From the NCBI RefSeq assembly GCF_000379905.1, contig NZ_KB904058.1:93443-157442 (forward strand): a stretch of DNA of 64,000 bases, in the 5' to 3' direction. Numbering within the stretch: position 1 is the first letter of the stretch; the number at the start of each line of letters is the position of its first letter. This DNA comes from Rodentibacter pneumotropicus DSM 21403 (GTDB lineage Bacteria > Pseudomonadota > Gammaproteobacteria > Enterobacterales > Pasteurellaceae). Positions 1 through 8,469 of this stretch are shown in pieces. The position numbers were made by a program, and so were the translations under genes. The notes beneath the pieces are model-generated. The model was not told the DNA's origin. It did not search any database and worked only from the letters and a program-made list of their open reading frames with translations.

Positions 1-775
1 CATTCGGTGTATCAACCAATTCCATCGCTTTTGTTGGGGCAGCTCGTTCGCCTATCGCCACAGCTTCCGCTAATTCAATATTAGCGGCATAATCAGATTC
101 AGTGGAGAAAATCACATCATCTTCGCCACTGTTTGCCAATACTTGGAATTCGTGTGAAGCACTACCGCCAATAGAACCTGTATCGGCTTGTACAGCACGG
201 AAATCTAACCCTAAGCGATTGAAAATATTGCTATAAGTTTGATACATCACATCATAGGTTTGTTGCAAACTTTCTTTATCGGTATGGAAAGAATAGGCAT
301 CTTTCATAATAAATTCACGACTACGCATCACCCCAAAACGAGGGCGTACTTCGTCACGGAATTTAGTTTGAATGTGATAAAGATTCATTGGTAGCTGGCG
401 ATAAGAGGTAATTTCACGACGCATTAAATCCGTAATGGCTTCTTCGTTTGTCGGACCAATAACAAAGCCACGCTCACCACGGTCGGTAAAACGCAATAAT
501 TCAGGGCCATACTGTTCCCAACGGCCCGATTCTTGCCAAAGTTCCGCAGGTTGTACTACCGGCATTTTAATTTCGAGTGCACCGCTTTTATCCATTTCTT
601 CACGGATCACCTTTTCCACTTTACGTAATACCCGCCACCCTGTTGGCATCCAGTTATAAAGCCCGGCTGCAAGAGGGCGAATCATCCCTGCCCGTAACAT
701 CAGTTGATGGCTGACAATCGCCGCTTCCGCCGGCGTTTCTTTTAATGTGGAAAATAAATATTGACTTGTGCGCAT
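1..775 (-). CDS. proS: Prolyl-tRNA synthetase, N-terminal part (runs off the left edge)
   Basis: Charges tRNA-Pro with proline in the cytoplasm. The reverse strand reads [18 protein letters not shown] from the start codon at 773-775, the classic beginning of bacterial class II ProRS. About 258 residues are present; the rest lies left of the window. Class II motif 2 is visible as the stretch containing [17 protein letters not shown]. The family is about 570 residues long, so roughly the first 45% is seen, including the start of the inserted editing domain. The upstream gap (776-951) carries a composite hairpin repeat. Identification is secure. Confidence 0.96.
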   Translation of the reverse strand, partial: MRTSQYLFSTLKETPAEAAIVSHQLMLRAGMIRPLAAGLYNWMPTGWRVLRKVEKVIREEMDKSGALEIKMPVVQPAELWQESGRWEQYGPELLRFTDRGERGFVIGPTNEEAITDLMRREITSYRQLPMNLYHIQTKFRDEVRPRFGVMRSREFIMKDAYSFHTDKESLQQTYDVMYQTYSNIFNRLGLDFRAVQADTGSIGGSASHEFQVLANSGEDDVIFSTESDYAANIELAEAVAIGERAAPTKAMELVDTPN

Positions 776-829
776 TGGCTTAACCTTTAAATTCGTTAAA
801 TTGAGAAAAAATTGGTGGGAGTATAACAA

Positions 830-937
830 AAAGTGCGGTCACAAAAAACGACGTTTTTTGAACGTTGGCTTTGCCAACGGCTCCAAAGGAGTGAATAAAT
901 CACTTTAGTGATTTATGAATATTTTTAACCGCACTTT
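830..937 (+). repeat. Composite hairpin repeat bounded by inverted uptake signals, copy A (full length)
   Basis: Starts with the uptake signal AAAGTGCGGT (830-839) and ends with its inverse ACCGCACTTT (928-937). Between them lie four short stem-loops in a row: AAAAAACGACGTTTTTT, GTTGGCTTTGCCAAC, CTCCAAAGGAG and AAATCACTTTAGTGATTT. Two related copies occur near hslO (55643-55726 and 56668-56751). The element fills the gap between potD and proS. Function is unknown; the outer inverted signals could also act as a terminator for the minus-strand gene potD. Confidence 0.85.
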
Positions 938-951
938 TTTGAAAGAAGAAA

Positions 952-2004
952 TTAATTGGTTTTTAATTTATTCCAATATTTTTCGTAGATATCCACGGCA
1001 TCACCCACATCGCCTTGCATAATGCCTTTTTCCACTTCTTCTGAAGGAGGGAATAAAGTCGGGTCATTCACCAGTTCAGGGCTAAGCAAGGCTTTCACGC
1101 CTTCATTCGGCATTGAAAAGCCCATGCGCTCAATCACCACTTTGGCATTTTCAGGACGAAGTAGGAAATCGATAAATTTGTGTGCCCCTTCCACATTTTT
1201 TGCCGTTTTAGGGATTGCATAGTTATCCATCCAGAAAATCGCCCCTTCTTTCGGGTAGATAAATTGTAGGCTTGGGTTTTCTTTATGGGCGAGATAGGCA
1301 GAGCCGTTCCAAATCATTCCGAGCGCTACTTCTCCTTGCACATAAGGTACTTCCGGTGAGTCGGAATTGAAGGTAATCACATTAGGCAATAAGGTCACCA
1401 AGCGCTCATAAGCCGCTTTGATTTCTTCTTCGTTGGTCGTGTTAGGGGATTTTCCATTTAATAATAGAGCAATATGGAAAACCTCACGGGCATCGCTGGT
1501 CATCAGCACTTTGTGTTTAAATTCAGGTTTCCATAAATCCGCCCAACTGGTGATAGTTTTTGGATCAATCTCATCAGAATTGACTTCGATGCCGGTTAAA
1601 CCGTAAACATAAGGTAGGGAGAATTTGTTTTCAGAGTCAAATTCTTTGTTCAGCAAGTGTTTTGGAATTTGTTTTAAATTCTCTAATTTACTGTGATCAA
1701 GGGGTTGGAGCATATTTTCCTTGATCATTTTATTGACATAATAACTTGATGGGAACACTACGTCATAGCCGGAGCCGGTGTTTTCCGTCAATTTTAATTT
1801 AGCATACATTTCTTCGTTGCTTTCAAAGGTGGAATAAATCACCTCTACGCCGGTTTCTTTGGTGAATTGCGTAACGAGTTCAGGCGGCACATAATCCGTC
1901 CAGTTATAAACATAAAGTTTGTTGTTAGCAAAAGCAGATGCCGCAAAAAGTGCGGTCGCAGAAAGAAAAAGATTTTTGACAGAACGAGCAACAGATTTTT
2001 TCAA
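952..2004 (-). CDS. potD: Spermidine/putrescine ABC transporter substrate-binding protein
   Basis: Periplasmic polyamine-binding protein of the PotD/PotF family, 350 residues, the usual length. Residues 1-26 form a signal peptide (basic start, hydrophobic core, ASAFA). The mature protein begins with [15 protein letters not shown], the family signature. The first codon is TTG (complement of CAA at 2002-2004), preceded by AGGAG about 9 bases upstream; no ATG could supply the signal peptide. The PotABC permease and ATPase genes are not in the window, so this looks like an orphan binding protein, as seen in other Pasteurellaceae. The divergent neighbour is a PuuB-like amine oxidase, which supports a polyamine role. 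Confidence 0.92.
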   Translation of the reverse strand: MKKSVARSVKNLFLSATALFAASAFANNKLYVYNWTDYVPPELVTQFTKETGVEVIYSTFESNEEMYAKLKLTENTGSGYDVVFPSSYYVNKMIKENMLQPLDHSKLENLKQIPKHLLNKEFDSENKFSLPYVYGLTGIEVNSDEIDPKTITSWADLWKPEFKHKVLMTSDAREVFHIALLLNGKSPNTTNEEEIKAAYERLVTLLPNVITFNSDSPEVPYVQGEVALGMIWNGSAYLAHKENPSLQFIYPKEGAIFWMDNYAIPKTAKNVEGAHKFIDFLLRPENAKVVIERMGFSMPNEGVKALLSPELVNDPTLFPPSEEVEKGIMQGDVGDAVDIYEKYWNKLKTN

Positions 2005-2087
2005 TTTATTGGTCTCCTAGGAATAAACGATTAATCAAAATGCATAAATTTTATGCGCCGGACAGTATAACATTTTTTGCAAAGGGT

Positions 2088-2115
2088 TTGACATATTTCC
2101 CCATCGGCGTAAGAT
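2088..2115 (+). promoter_or_regulatory. Candidate sigma-70 promoter for the amine oxidase
   Basis: A perfect -35 box TTGACA (2088-2093), a 16-base spacer and a -10-like TAAGAT (2110-2115) lie 30 bases before the ATG at 2145. Called by eye. Confidence 0.45.
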
Positions 2116-2144
2116 TTCGCCAGTTTTTATCAACGAGAGGTTTT

Positions 2145-3440
2145 ATGCTAACTTTTGCTCATCGAGAACACGTTTCCTCCTATTATTTTGATTCACGTAA
2201 TCAAGATTTCCAACTTCCTCCTTTAACACAAATCAAACACGCCGATGTCTGTGTGATCGGCGCAGGCTTTTTTGGTCTATCCGCTGCATTAGAGCTAGCC
2301 GAGAAAGGTAAAAAAGTGATTGTATTGGAAGGGGCTAGAGTGGGATTTGGGGCGTCCGGTCGCAGTGGAGGGCAAGCCATAAACGGCTTTGAAGAAGGCA
2401 TTGATGAGTATATTAAACAGCTTGGCTTTGATAAAGCACGTCAACTTTGGGAAATGTCGCTGGAAGCCATTGATATTATTGATGAACGCATCACAAAATA
2501 TGGTATTCAATGCGACTGGAAAAAAGGCTATGCGACCCTTGCATTGAACTATCGCCGTATGGATGACCTGATTGAAATGGAAAAAGCCAGCCATAAAAAT
2601 TTTGGCTATCAAAATATGCAGCTTTGGGACAAAGCGAAACTAAAACAGCATTTAGGTAGCGATATCTATGTAGGTGGTTTATACGATAGCAATTCCGGTC
2701 ATTTGCATCCTTTCAATTATTGCCTAGGATTGGCAAAAGCCTGTTTAGATCTCGGTGTGCAGATTTTTGAACAATCACCTGTGGTAGATCTTATCGAAAA
2801 AAGCGGTTGTATTGAGGTGAAAACCGACCAAAGTGCGGTCATTTCTCAAGATGTTATTTTAGCCACTAACGCTTATATTGATGCACTCCCTAAATCTATC
2901 CACCGTGGCATTAACCGAAAAATTATGCCGGTAGAAAGTTTTATTATTGCTACCGAACCCTTAAGCCAGACCGTGGCAGACTCTGTGATTAATAACGGAA
3001 TGTCCGTATGCGATAACAATTTGTTGCTCGATTATTATCGTTTGAGTGCAGACAATCGCCTGCTTTTCGGCAGTGATTCCAGTTCGGAAAAAGATATGGT
3101 CGCTGTAATGCGACAAAATATGTTGCACGTTTTCCCCCAATTAGAGAATGTAAAAATCGACTACGGTTGGGCTGGACCGATTGATATGACAATGAACTCT
3201 AGCCCGCATTTCGGGCGAATTTCCCCACATATCTATTTTGCGCAAGGTTATTCAGGCCATGGTGTAGCATTAACGGGATTGGCTGGGCGTATTGTTGCGG
3301 AAGCAATTTTAGGCAATGACGAGCGTCTGCAAATTTTTGAAGGATTAAAAGTGCCTTCCGTTTACGGTGGAAAATGGGTGAAAAATTTAGCTACGAAGAT
3401 CGGGGTGAAATACTATCGGTTTCTAGATAAATACCGTTAA
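2145..3440 (+). CDS. FAD-dependent amine oxidoreductase, PuuB/OrdL-like
   Basis: Member of the D-amino acid oxidase (DAO) fold family, 431 residues. An FAD-binding GxGxxG motif (VIGAGFFGLSAALEL) sits near residues 36-50, followed by GASGRSGGQ, typical of gamma-glutamylputrescine oxidase and related enzymes. The family oxidises secondary or primary amines such as gamma-glutamylputrescine or N-methyl amino acids; the substrate here is inferred only from the adjacent potD. The ATG at 2145 is chosen over an in-frame upstream ATG at 2040 because GAGAGG stands just before it and the DAO alignment starts after it. No other puu genes are nearby. A strong inverted uptake-signal hairpin follows. Confidence 0.85.
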   Translation: MLTFAHREHVSSYYFDSRNQDFQLPPLTQIKHADVCVIGAGFFGLSAALELAEKGKKVIVLEGARVGFGASGRSGGQAINGFEEGIDEYIKQLGFDKARQLWEMSLEAIDIIDERITKYGIQCDWKKGYATLALNYRRMDDLIEMEKASHKNFGYQNMQLWDKAKLKQHLGSDIYVGGLYDSNSGHLHPFNYCLGLAKACLDLGVQIFEQSPVVDLIEKSGCIEVKTDQSAVISQDVILATNAYIDALPKSIHRGINRKIMPVESFIIATEPLSQTVADSVINNGMSVCDNNLLLDYYRLSADNRLLFGSDSSSEKDMVAVMRQNMLHVFPQLENVKIDYGWAGPIDMTMNSSPHFGRISPHIYFAQGYSGHGVALTGLAGRIVAEAILGNDERLQIFEGLKVPSVYGGKWVKNLATKIGVKYYRFLDKYR

Positions 3441-3456
3441 AAATGAATTTGAAATT

Positions 3457-3512
3457 GACCGCACTTTGCTCAGTGTCATTTTGTTTTTATGAGTAAAGTG
3501 CGGTGTTTTTTT
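3457..3512 (+). terminator. Uptake-signal hairpin terminator after the amine oxidase
   Basis: GACCGCACTTTGCTCA pairs with TGAGTAAAGTGCGGT across a roughly 19-base loop and is followed by seven T on the plus strand. Confidence 0.75.
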
Positions 3513-3520
3513 AAGATATT

Positions 3521-3973
3521 TTAAGGCTTAATATCCCTCAAAATAGGATTTTGCATTGAAATCAGCGTTTCAGTAGATTGGATCTCATCAATTAACTGAA
3601 TTTTTGTCGCCAGAACGGAATGCAATTCGGCAATGGTGTGGGTCATCACCTTGATGAAAATCGAGTAATTTCCCGTTGTGTAGTAGGCTTCGACCACTTC
3701 ATCAAAGGTTTCCAATTTTTTAATTACTTTCTCGTAATCCTTCGCACTTTTCAAAATAATCCCGATAAAGCAACATACGTCATAGCCGAGTTTACGTTCG
3801 TCAATAATCACTTTTGTACCTTCAATAATGCCGGATTGACGCATTTTTTCCACACGAACGTGAATTGTTCCGGGGCTGACGCCAAAATTTTTTGCCATTT
3901 CAGCATAGGGCGTGCGTGCATCTTTGGTGAGTACGCGAAGAATTTGTTGATCGAGATTATCAATATTGTGCAT
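3521..3973 (-). CDS. asnC: Transcriptional regulator AsnC
   Basis: Lrp/AsnC-family regulator, 150 residues. An N-terminal helix-turn-helix (about residues 8-55, beginning LDQQILRVLTKDARTPYAEMA) is followed by the RAM/AsnC ligand-binding domain. In enterics AsnC activates asnA when asparagine is scarce and represses its own gene. Here it is divergent from asnA with a 153-base AT-rich gap, the same arrangement as in E. coli and Haemophilus, so the same control is likely. The ATG is preceded by GGAGG at a good distance. Orthology rests on the asnA neighbour as well as the sequence. Confidence 0.94.
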   Translation of the reverse strand: MHNIDNLDQQILRVLTKDARTPYAEMAKNFGVSPGTIHVRVEKMRQSGIIEGTKVIIDERKLGYDVCCFIGIILKSAKDYEKVIKKLETFDEVVEAYYTTGNYSIFIKVMTHTIAELHSVLATKIQLIDEIQSTETLISMQNPILRDIKP

Positions 3974-4126
3974 AAAATAGCCTCCATTAGAATTATTCTA
4001 ATAAATTATCATTTAATTAGATAATATTTAAAATTATTTTAAATGTAAACAAAATACTTGAACAATAACTACGATTTACTGAATAATACGCAAAACTCAA
4101 CTTATTATTAGAAATAGGCGGAAAAT

Positions 4127-5119
4127 ATGAAGAAAACATTTATTTTACAACAACAAGAAATTAGTTTTGTTAAAAACACCTTTACTCAAAACCTGATCGA
4201 GCAATTGGGCATTATTGAGGTGCAAGGCCCAATTCTTAGCCAAGTGGGTAACGGTATGCAAGATAATTTATCCGGTATTGAAAAAGCGGTTCAAGTCCAC
4301 GTGAAATGTATTCCAAATGCCGTATATGAAGTGGTTCACTCTTTGGCAAAATGGAAGCGTCATACTCTTTCACGTTTTCATTTTAAAGAGGGGGAAGGTC
4401 TTTTTGTTCATATGAAAGCCTTACGTCCCGATGAGGATTCTTTAGATCCGACCCACTCCATTTATGTGGATCAATGGGATTGGGAAAAAGTGATTCCGGA
4501 AGGTCGCCGTAACCTTGCTTACTTAAAAGAAACCGTTAATTCTATTTATCGTGCTATTCGCTTAACGGAACTTGCGGTAGAGGCCCGTTTTGATATCCCT
4601 TCCATTTTGCCAAAACAAATTACCTTTGTTCATAGTGAAGATTTGGTAAAACGCTACCCTGATCTTTCCAGTAAAGAGCGGGAAAATGCCATTTGTAAAG
4701 AATATGGTGCGGTATTTTTGATTGGTATTGGCGGTAAATTATCCGATGGTAAACCACATGATGGACGTGCACCGGATTATGATGACTGGACAACGGAATC
4801 TGAAAACGGCTACAAAGGTTTAAATGGCGATATTCTTGTGTGGAACGACCAACTTAACACAGCATTCGAGCTATCCTCTATGGGGATCCGTGTGGATGAA
4901 TCTGCGCTTCGTTTGCAAGTCGCTTTAACCGGTAAAGAAGATTGCTTAAAAATGGCTTGGCATCAAGAATTGTTAGACGGAAAATTACCTCTCTCAATCG
5001 GTGGCGGAATTGGTCAGTCACGTTTAGCCATGTTCTTGTTGCGTAAGAAACATATTGGCGAAGTGCAATCAAGCGTATGGCCGAAAGAAATGTTAGAACA
5101 ATATCAACACATTCTTTAA
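4127..5119 (+). CDS. asnA: Aspartate--ammonia ligase (asparagine synthetase A)
   Basis: Makes asparagine from aspartate, ammonia and ATP in the cytoplasm. It is related to class II aminoacyl-tRNA synthetases. The 330-residue length matches the family exactly, and the N-terminus ([18 protein letters not shown]) is characteristic. Class II-like motif 3 is seen near the C-terminus as [15 protein letters not shown] Shine-Dalgarno AGGCGG precedes the ATG. The divergent asnC is its likely activator. A symmetric uptake-signal terminator separates it from convergent serA. Confidence 0.97.
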   Translation: MKKTFILQQQEISFVKNTFTQNLIEQLGIIEVQGPILSQVGNGMQDNLSGIEKAVQVHVKCIPNAVYEVVHSLAKWKRHTLSRFHFKEGEGLFVHMKALRPDEDSLDPTHSIYVDQWDWEKVIPEGRRNLAYLKETVNSIYRAIRLTELAVEARFDIPSILPKQITFVHSEDLVKRYPDLSSKERENAICKEYGAVFLIGIGGKLSDGKPHDGRAPDYDDWTTESENGYKGLNGDILVWNDQLNTAFELSSMGIRVDESALRLQVALTGKEDCLKMAWHQELLDGKLPLSIGGGIGQSRLAMFLLRKKHIGEVQSSVWPKEMLEQYQHIL

Positions 5120-5126
5120 CGTTCCT

Positions 5127-5160
5127 AAAAAAGTGCGGTTGATTTCAACCGCACTTTTTT
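5127..5160. terminator. Bidirectional uptake-signal terminator between asnA and serA
   Basis: AAAAAAGTGCGGTTG and CAACCGCACTTTTTT form a 15-bp stem with a 4-base loop. T-runs leave on both strands, so it can serve both convergent genes. Confidence 0.9.
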
Positions 5161-5164
5161 ATTA

Positions 5165-6397
5165 TTAATATAATATTCGTGCTCGTATTGTGCCGTCAAT
5201 TTCTCGCAGTTTAACTAATAAAGGTTCGGCATTCTCTGTTTCCACATCCACCACAACATAACCGATTTTCGGGTCGGTTTGTAAATATTGTGCGGCGATA
5301 TTGATATTGGCTTCTACAAAAATTTGATTGAGCTTGTTCAATATACCCGGACGATTTTCGTGAATATGCAACAAACGTTTAGTGCCTCCGTGTTCCGGTA
5401 AAGAAACTTCCGGAAAATTCACAGAGGATAACGTAGAACCATTGTCGGAATATTTCACAAATTTACCGGCCACTTCAAAACCAATATTCTCTTGCGCTTC
5501 TGCTGTGGAACCGCCAATATGCGGCGTTAAAATCACATTATCAAATTCACGCAATGGCGAGATAAATTCTTCATTGATTGAAGCCGGTTCAACAGGGAAT
5601 ACATCAATTGCTGCGCCGTGAATTTTGCCTTCTTTTAAGGCTTTGGCAAGAGCATCAATATCCACCACCGAACCGCGCGCCGCATTGATTAAAATAGAAC
5701 CTTGTTTTAGCTGTGCAATACGCTCCGCGCTCATTAAATTACGGGTTGAAGGTAACTCCGGTACATGCAAAGAAATCACATCGCAAGATCCAAGCAGTTC
5801 TTTCAGACTACGCACTTGCTTAGCATTACCCAACGGTAATTTATTTTCAATATCATAGAAATACACGTCCATACCTAAAGATTCCGCAATAATGCTTAAT
5901 TGAGAACCGATATGACCATAACCTACGATACCTAATTTTTTACCGCGCACTTCGTGTGAACCGGTGGCGGATTTATTCCATACACCACGATGCACTTCTG
6001 CATTGGCTTGCGGCACATTGCGCATCAAAAGCAAAATTTCACCTAACACTAATTCTGCAACGGAACGCGTATTTGAGAACGGTGCGTTAAATACCGGAAT
6101 TCCCCGTGCTTTTGCCGCATTAAGATCAACCTGATTGGTGCCAATACAAAAACAGCCTACCGCAATAAGTTTTGGTGCGGCATCAATCATTTCCTCAGTT
6201 AAATGCGTACGTGAACGCAACCCGATAAAATGCGCATCTTTAATCGCTGCCTTCAGCTCATCGCCATCAAGGGCTTTTTTGTAATAATCAATATTAGTAT
6301 AGCCTGCGGAATGCAAGGTATCCAATGCACTTTGATGCACCCCCTCCAACAATACAAATTTGATTTTTGATTTGTCGAGTGACACTTTATTTGCCAT
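5165..6397 (-). CDS. serA: D-3-phosphoglycerate dehydrogenase
   Basis: First committed step of serine biosynthesis: oxidises 3-phosphoglycerate to 3-phosphohydroxypyruvate with NAD. The 410-residue form has a split catalytic domain, a Rossmann NAD domain (LGIVGYGHIGSQLS near residues 153-166), and a C-terminal ACT domain from about residue 340 that binds serine for feedback inhibition. The active-site region LTPHIGGSTAEAQ is intact. It lies 30 bases downstream of rpiA on the same strand, so the two are probably co-transcribed, as in Haemophilus influenzae. Confidence 0.97.
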   Translation of the reverse strand: MANKVSLDKSKIKFVLLEGVHQSALDTLHSAGYTNIDYYKKALDGDELKAAIKDAHFIGLRSRTHLTEEMIDAAPKLIAVGCFCIGTNQVDLNAAKARGIPVFNAPFSNTRSVAELVLGEILLLMRNVPQANAEVHRGVWNKSATGSHEVRGKKLGIVGYGHIGSQLSIIAESLGMDVYFYDIENKLPLGNAKQVRSLKELLGSCDVISLHVPELPSTRNLMSAERIAQLKQGSILINAARGSVVDIDALAKALKEGKIHGAAIDVFPVEPASINEEFISPLREFDNVILTPHIGGSTAEAQENIGFEVAGKFVKYSDNGSTLSSVNFPEVSLPEHGGTKRLLHIHENRPGILNKLNQIFVEANINIAAQYLQTDPKIGYVVVDVETENAEPLLVKLREIDGTIRARILY

Positions 6398-6427
6398 GTT
6401 TGCCTTCCTTATATTTATTTATATAAA

Positions 6428-7087
6428 TTATTCGATAATTTTTGCACCTTCAGGTGTGCCGACAATCACGATATCCGCACCACGTAAAGCAAAAATACCA
6501 TTTGTTACCACGCCGGCAACATTATTGAGTTCTTTTTCCATTTCCACCGGATTTAGAATAGCAAAATTATGCACATCTAAAATCACATTACCGTTATCCG
6601 TCACCACACCTTCCCGATATTCCGGCGCACCGCCAAGTGCGGCTAATTTTCTGCCCACTTGTGAGCGGGCCATTGGAATTACTTCCACTGGCAATGGGAA
6701 GGTTGAACCCAACACATCCACTTGTTTGCTGGAGTCCACAATACAAATAAATTTTTTCGCTAGAGCAGCCACGATTTTTTCTCGCGTCAATGCGGCTCCG
6801 CCGCCTTTAATCATCATTTTTTGCGGATTGATTTCATCTGCGCCGTCCACATAAATATCTAATCCCGACACCTCATTTGCACTAAATACTTCAATGCCTT
6901 GTTTACGCAACAATTCTTCAGAGGTCTTTGATGCAGCCACTGCACCTTTAATTTGATGTTTCATCGCCCCTAAGGCTTCAATGAAGCAATTTACGGTAGA
7001 ACCGCTGCCCACGCCCACAATGGTATCTGCTTTCACATATTGCAATGCCGCTTGAGCCGCCAATTTTTTCATTTCTAATTGATCCAT
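6428..7087 (-). CDS. rpiA: Ribose-5-phosphate isomerase A
   Basis: Interconverts ribose-5-phosphate and ribulose-5-phosphate in the non-oxidative pentose phosphate pathway. 219 residues, the standard length. Family motifs present include [15 protein letters not shown] (residues about 26-40), [10 protein letters not shown] and [14 protein letters not shown], which carries the catalytic Glu region. Upstream of serA in a likely two-gene unit. The window also holds rpe, gnd, pgl and zwf, so most pentose phosphate genes are here in separate transcription units. Confidence 0.97.
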   Translation of the reverse strand: MDQLEMKKLAAQAALQYVKADTIVGVGSGSTVNCFIEALGAMKHQIKGAVAASKTSEELLRKQGIEVFSANEVSGLDIYVDGADEINPQKMMIKGGGAALTREKIVAALAKKFICIVDSSKQVDVLGSTFPLPVEVIPMARSQVGRKLAALGGAPEYREGVVTDNGNVILDVHNFAILNPVEMEKELNNVAGVVTNGIFALRGADIVIVGTPEGAKIIE

Positions 7088-7192
7088 TTCTTTTTCTCTT
7101 TTTAAGAAGTAAACGATTGCGTTACTTTAATACGCTAAAATTAAATAAACAAGTGCAAATTTTGATAGCTCATCATGAAAAAATGACATGGC

Positions 7193-8344
7193 TTAATCTT
7201 CTGTTAAAAACAATGCTAATAGTTCATTTAAAAATAATTTCCCATGTTCGGTAATCTGCCAAGCGGTTTCCGTTTCCACGATATAATTTCTTTGCAGTGC
7301 AATTTCAATCTGATTTTTGACCGCACTTTGTGCCAACCCTGTATAAGCCTCAAATTCCTCTTTCGGTACTGCTTCCAATAAACGAAAACGATTCATAAAA
7401 AATTCAAAAGGGCGGTCAATTTCAGGGACGTTTTTTTCTTCATAAAGATAGTCTCCTCTCAAGTAGCCTTTCGGGTGCTTTGTTTTTGAAAAACGCAGAA
7501 TCTCCCCATCGGGAAAAGTGAGTTTTCCGTGCGCCCCACAGCCAATCGCTAAATAATCGCCAAAACGCCAATAATTCAAATTGTGTCGGCATTGAAACCC
7601 CGGTTTAGCATAAGCGGAAGTTTCATACTGTTGATATCCTGCGGCGGTGAGTAATTGATGCCCTTGCTCAAAAATATCCCAAAGTGCGTCTTCATCGGGC
7701 AAGGTTGGAGGACGATAGGCAAACATTGTATTAGGCTCAATGGTGAGTTGATACCAAGAAAGATGAGGAGGTGAAAGCGCAATGGCTTGCCGTAAATCAT
7801 CCAAGGCTTCAACAAGAGTTTGGTTGGGTAGCCCGTGCATCAAATCCAAATTGAAACTTTGCAAACCGGAAACTTTCGCCAAATTGACCGCACTTTTTGC
7901 CTCTGCCCCATTATGGATTCGTCCGAGACGCTGAAGTTTTTCATCGTTAAAACTTTGAATCCCCATCGAAATTCTCGTCACACCTGCCATCACATAGCCC
8001 TTAAAGCGTTCTGCTTCTACTGTACCGGGGTTAGCTTCCAAGGTGATTTCAATTTCCTGTTCAAAGGGAATATGTTTTTTTACTTCATTCAACAAATACG
8101 CAATACTTTCCGCAGAAAATAGGCTCGGCGTTCCTCCTCCAATAAAAATAGAATGTAATTTACGCCCTTGAATCGATGAATTAAAACGTGCCAGATCAAT
8201 TTGTAAATCTTGCAACAAGTGATGAATATAATCTTTTTCGGGAATCTTACCTTTCTGAGCATGAGAGTTAAAATCACAATAGGGACATTTCTGCACACAC
8301 CAAGGGATATGGATATAGAGAGAAAGTGGGGGAAGTCTAAGCAT
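7193..8344 (-). CDS. hemW: Radical SAM heme chaperone HemW
   Basis: 383 residues. The radical SAM cluster motif CxxxCxxC is visible as HIPWCVQKCPYCDFN near residues 13-27, with the extra HemW-type cysteine context. The C-terminal HemW domain holds NYWRFGDYLAIGCGAHGK. HemW was long annotated as an oxygen-independent coproporphyrinogen III oxidase; characterised members bind and deliver heme and lack that activity. It sits on the same strand as rpiA with a 105-base gap. An uptake signal lies inside the gene (near 7891), showing long residence. Confidence 0.92.
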   Translation of the reverse strand: MLRLPPLSLYIHIPWCVQKCPYCDFNSHAQKGKIPEKDYIHHLLQDLQIDLARFNSSIQGRKLHSIFIGGGTPSLFSAESIAYLLNEVKKHIPFEQEIEITLEANPGTVEAERFKGYVMAGVTRISMGIQSFNDEKLQRLGRIHNGAEAKSAVNLAKVSGLQSFNLDLMHGLPNQTLVEALDDLRQAIALSPPHLSWYQLTIEPNTMFAYRPPTLPDEDALWDIFEQGHQLLTAAGYQQYETSAYAKPGFQCRHNLNYWRFGDYLAIGCGAHGKLTFPDGEILRFSKTKHPKGYLRGDYLYEEKNVPEIDRPFEFFMNRFRLLEAVPKEEFEAYTGLAQSAVKNQIEIALQRNYIVETETAWQITEHGKLFLNELLALFLTED

Positions 8345-8413
8345 AATAATTCACAGACTGAAAAAAACTTGTGCTATTTTATGCGATTATGAAACACAAC
8401 GGAAAAAATTTAA

Positions 8414-8440
8414 AATAGGCTCTGCATTGAGAGCCTTATT
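8414..8440 (-). terminator. Terminator of the abgT-type transporter gene
   Basis: GGCTCT-GCATTG-AGAGCC hairpin with flanking AATA/TATT pairs, followed on the minus strand by a T-rich tract. Confidence 0.7.
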
Positions 8441-8469
8441 ATCTACAAAATGGTCAAACAACCCCTTCG

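Noticed and set aside
2040..2144. Longer N-terminus for the amine oxidase starting at 2040
   Set aside because: The extra 35 residues lie before the family start and cover the likely promoter; GAGAGG precedes the ATG at 2145.
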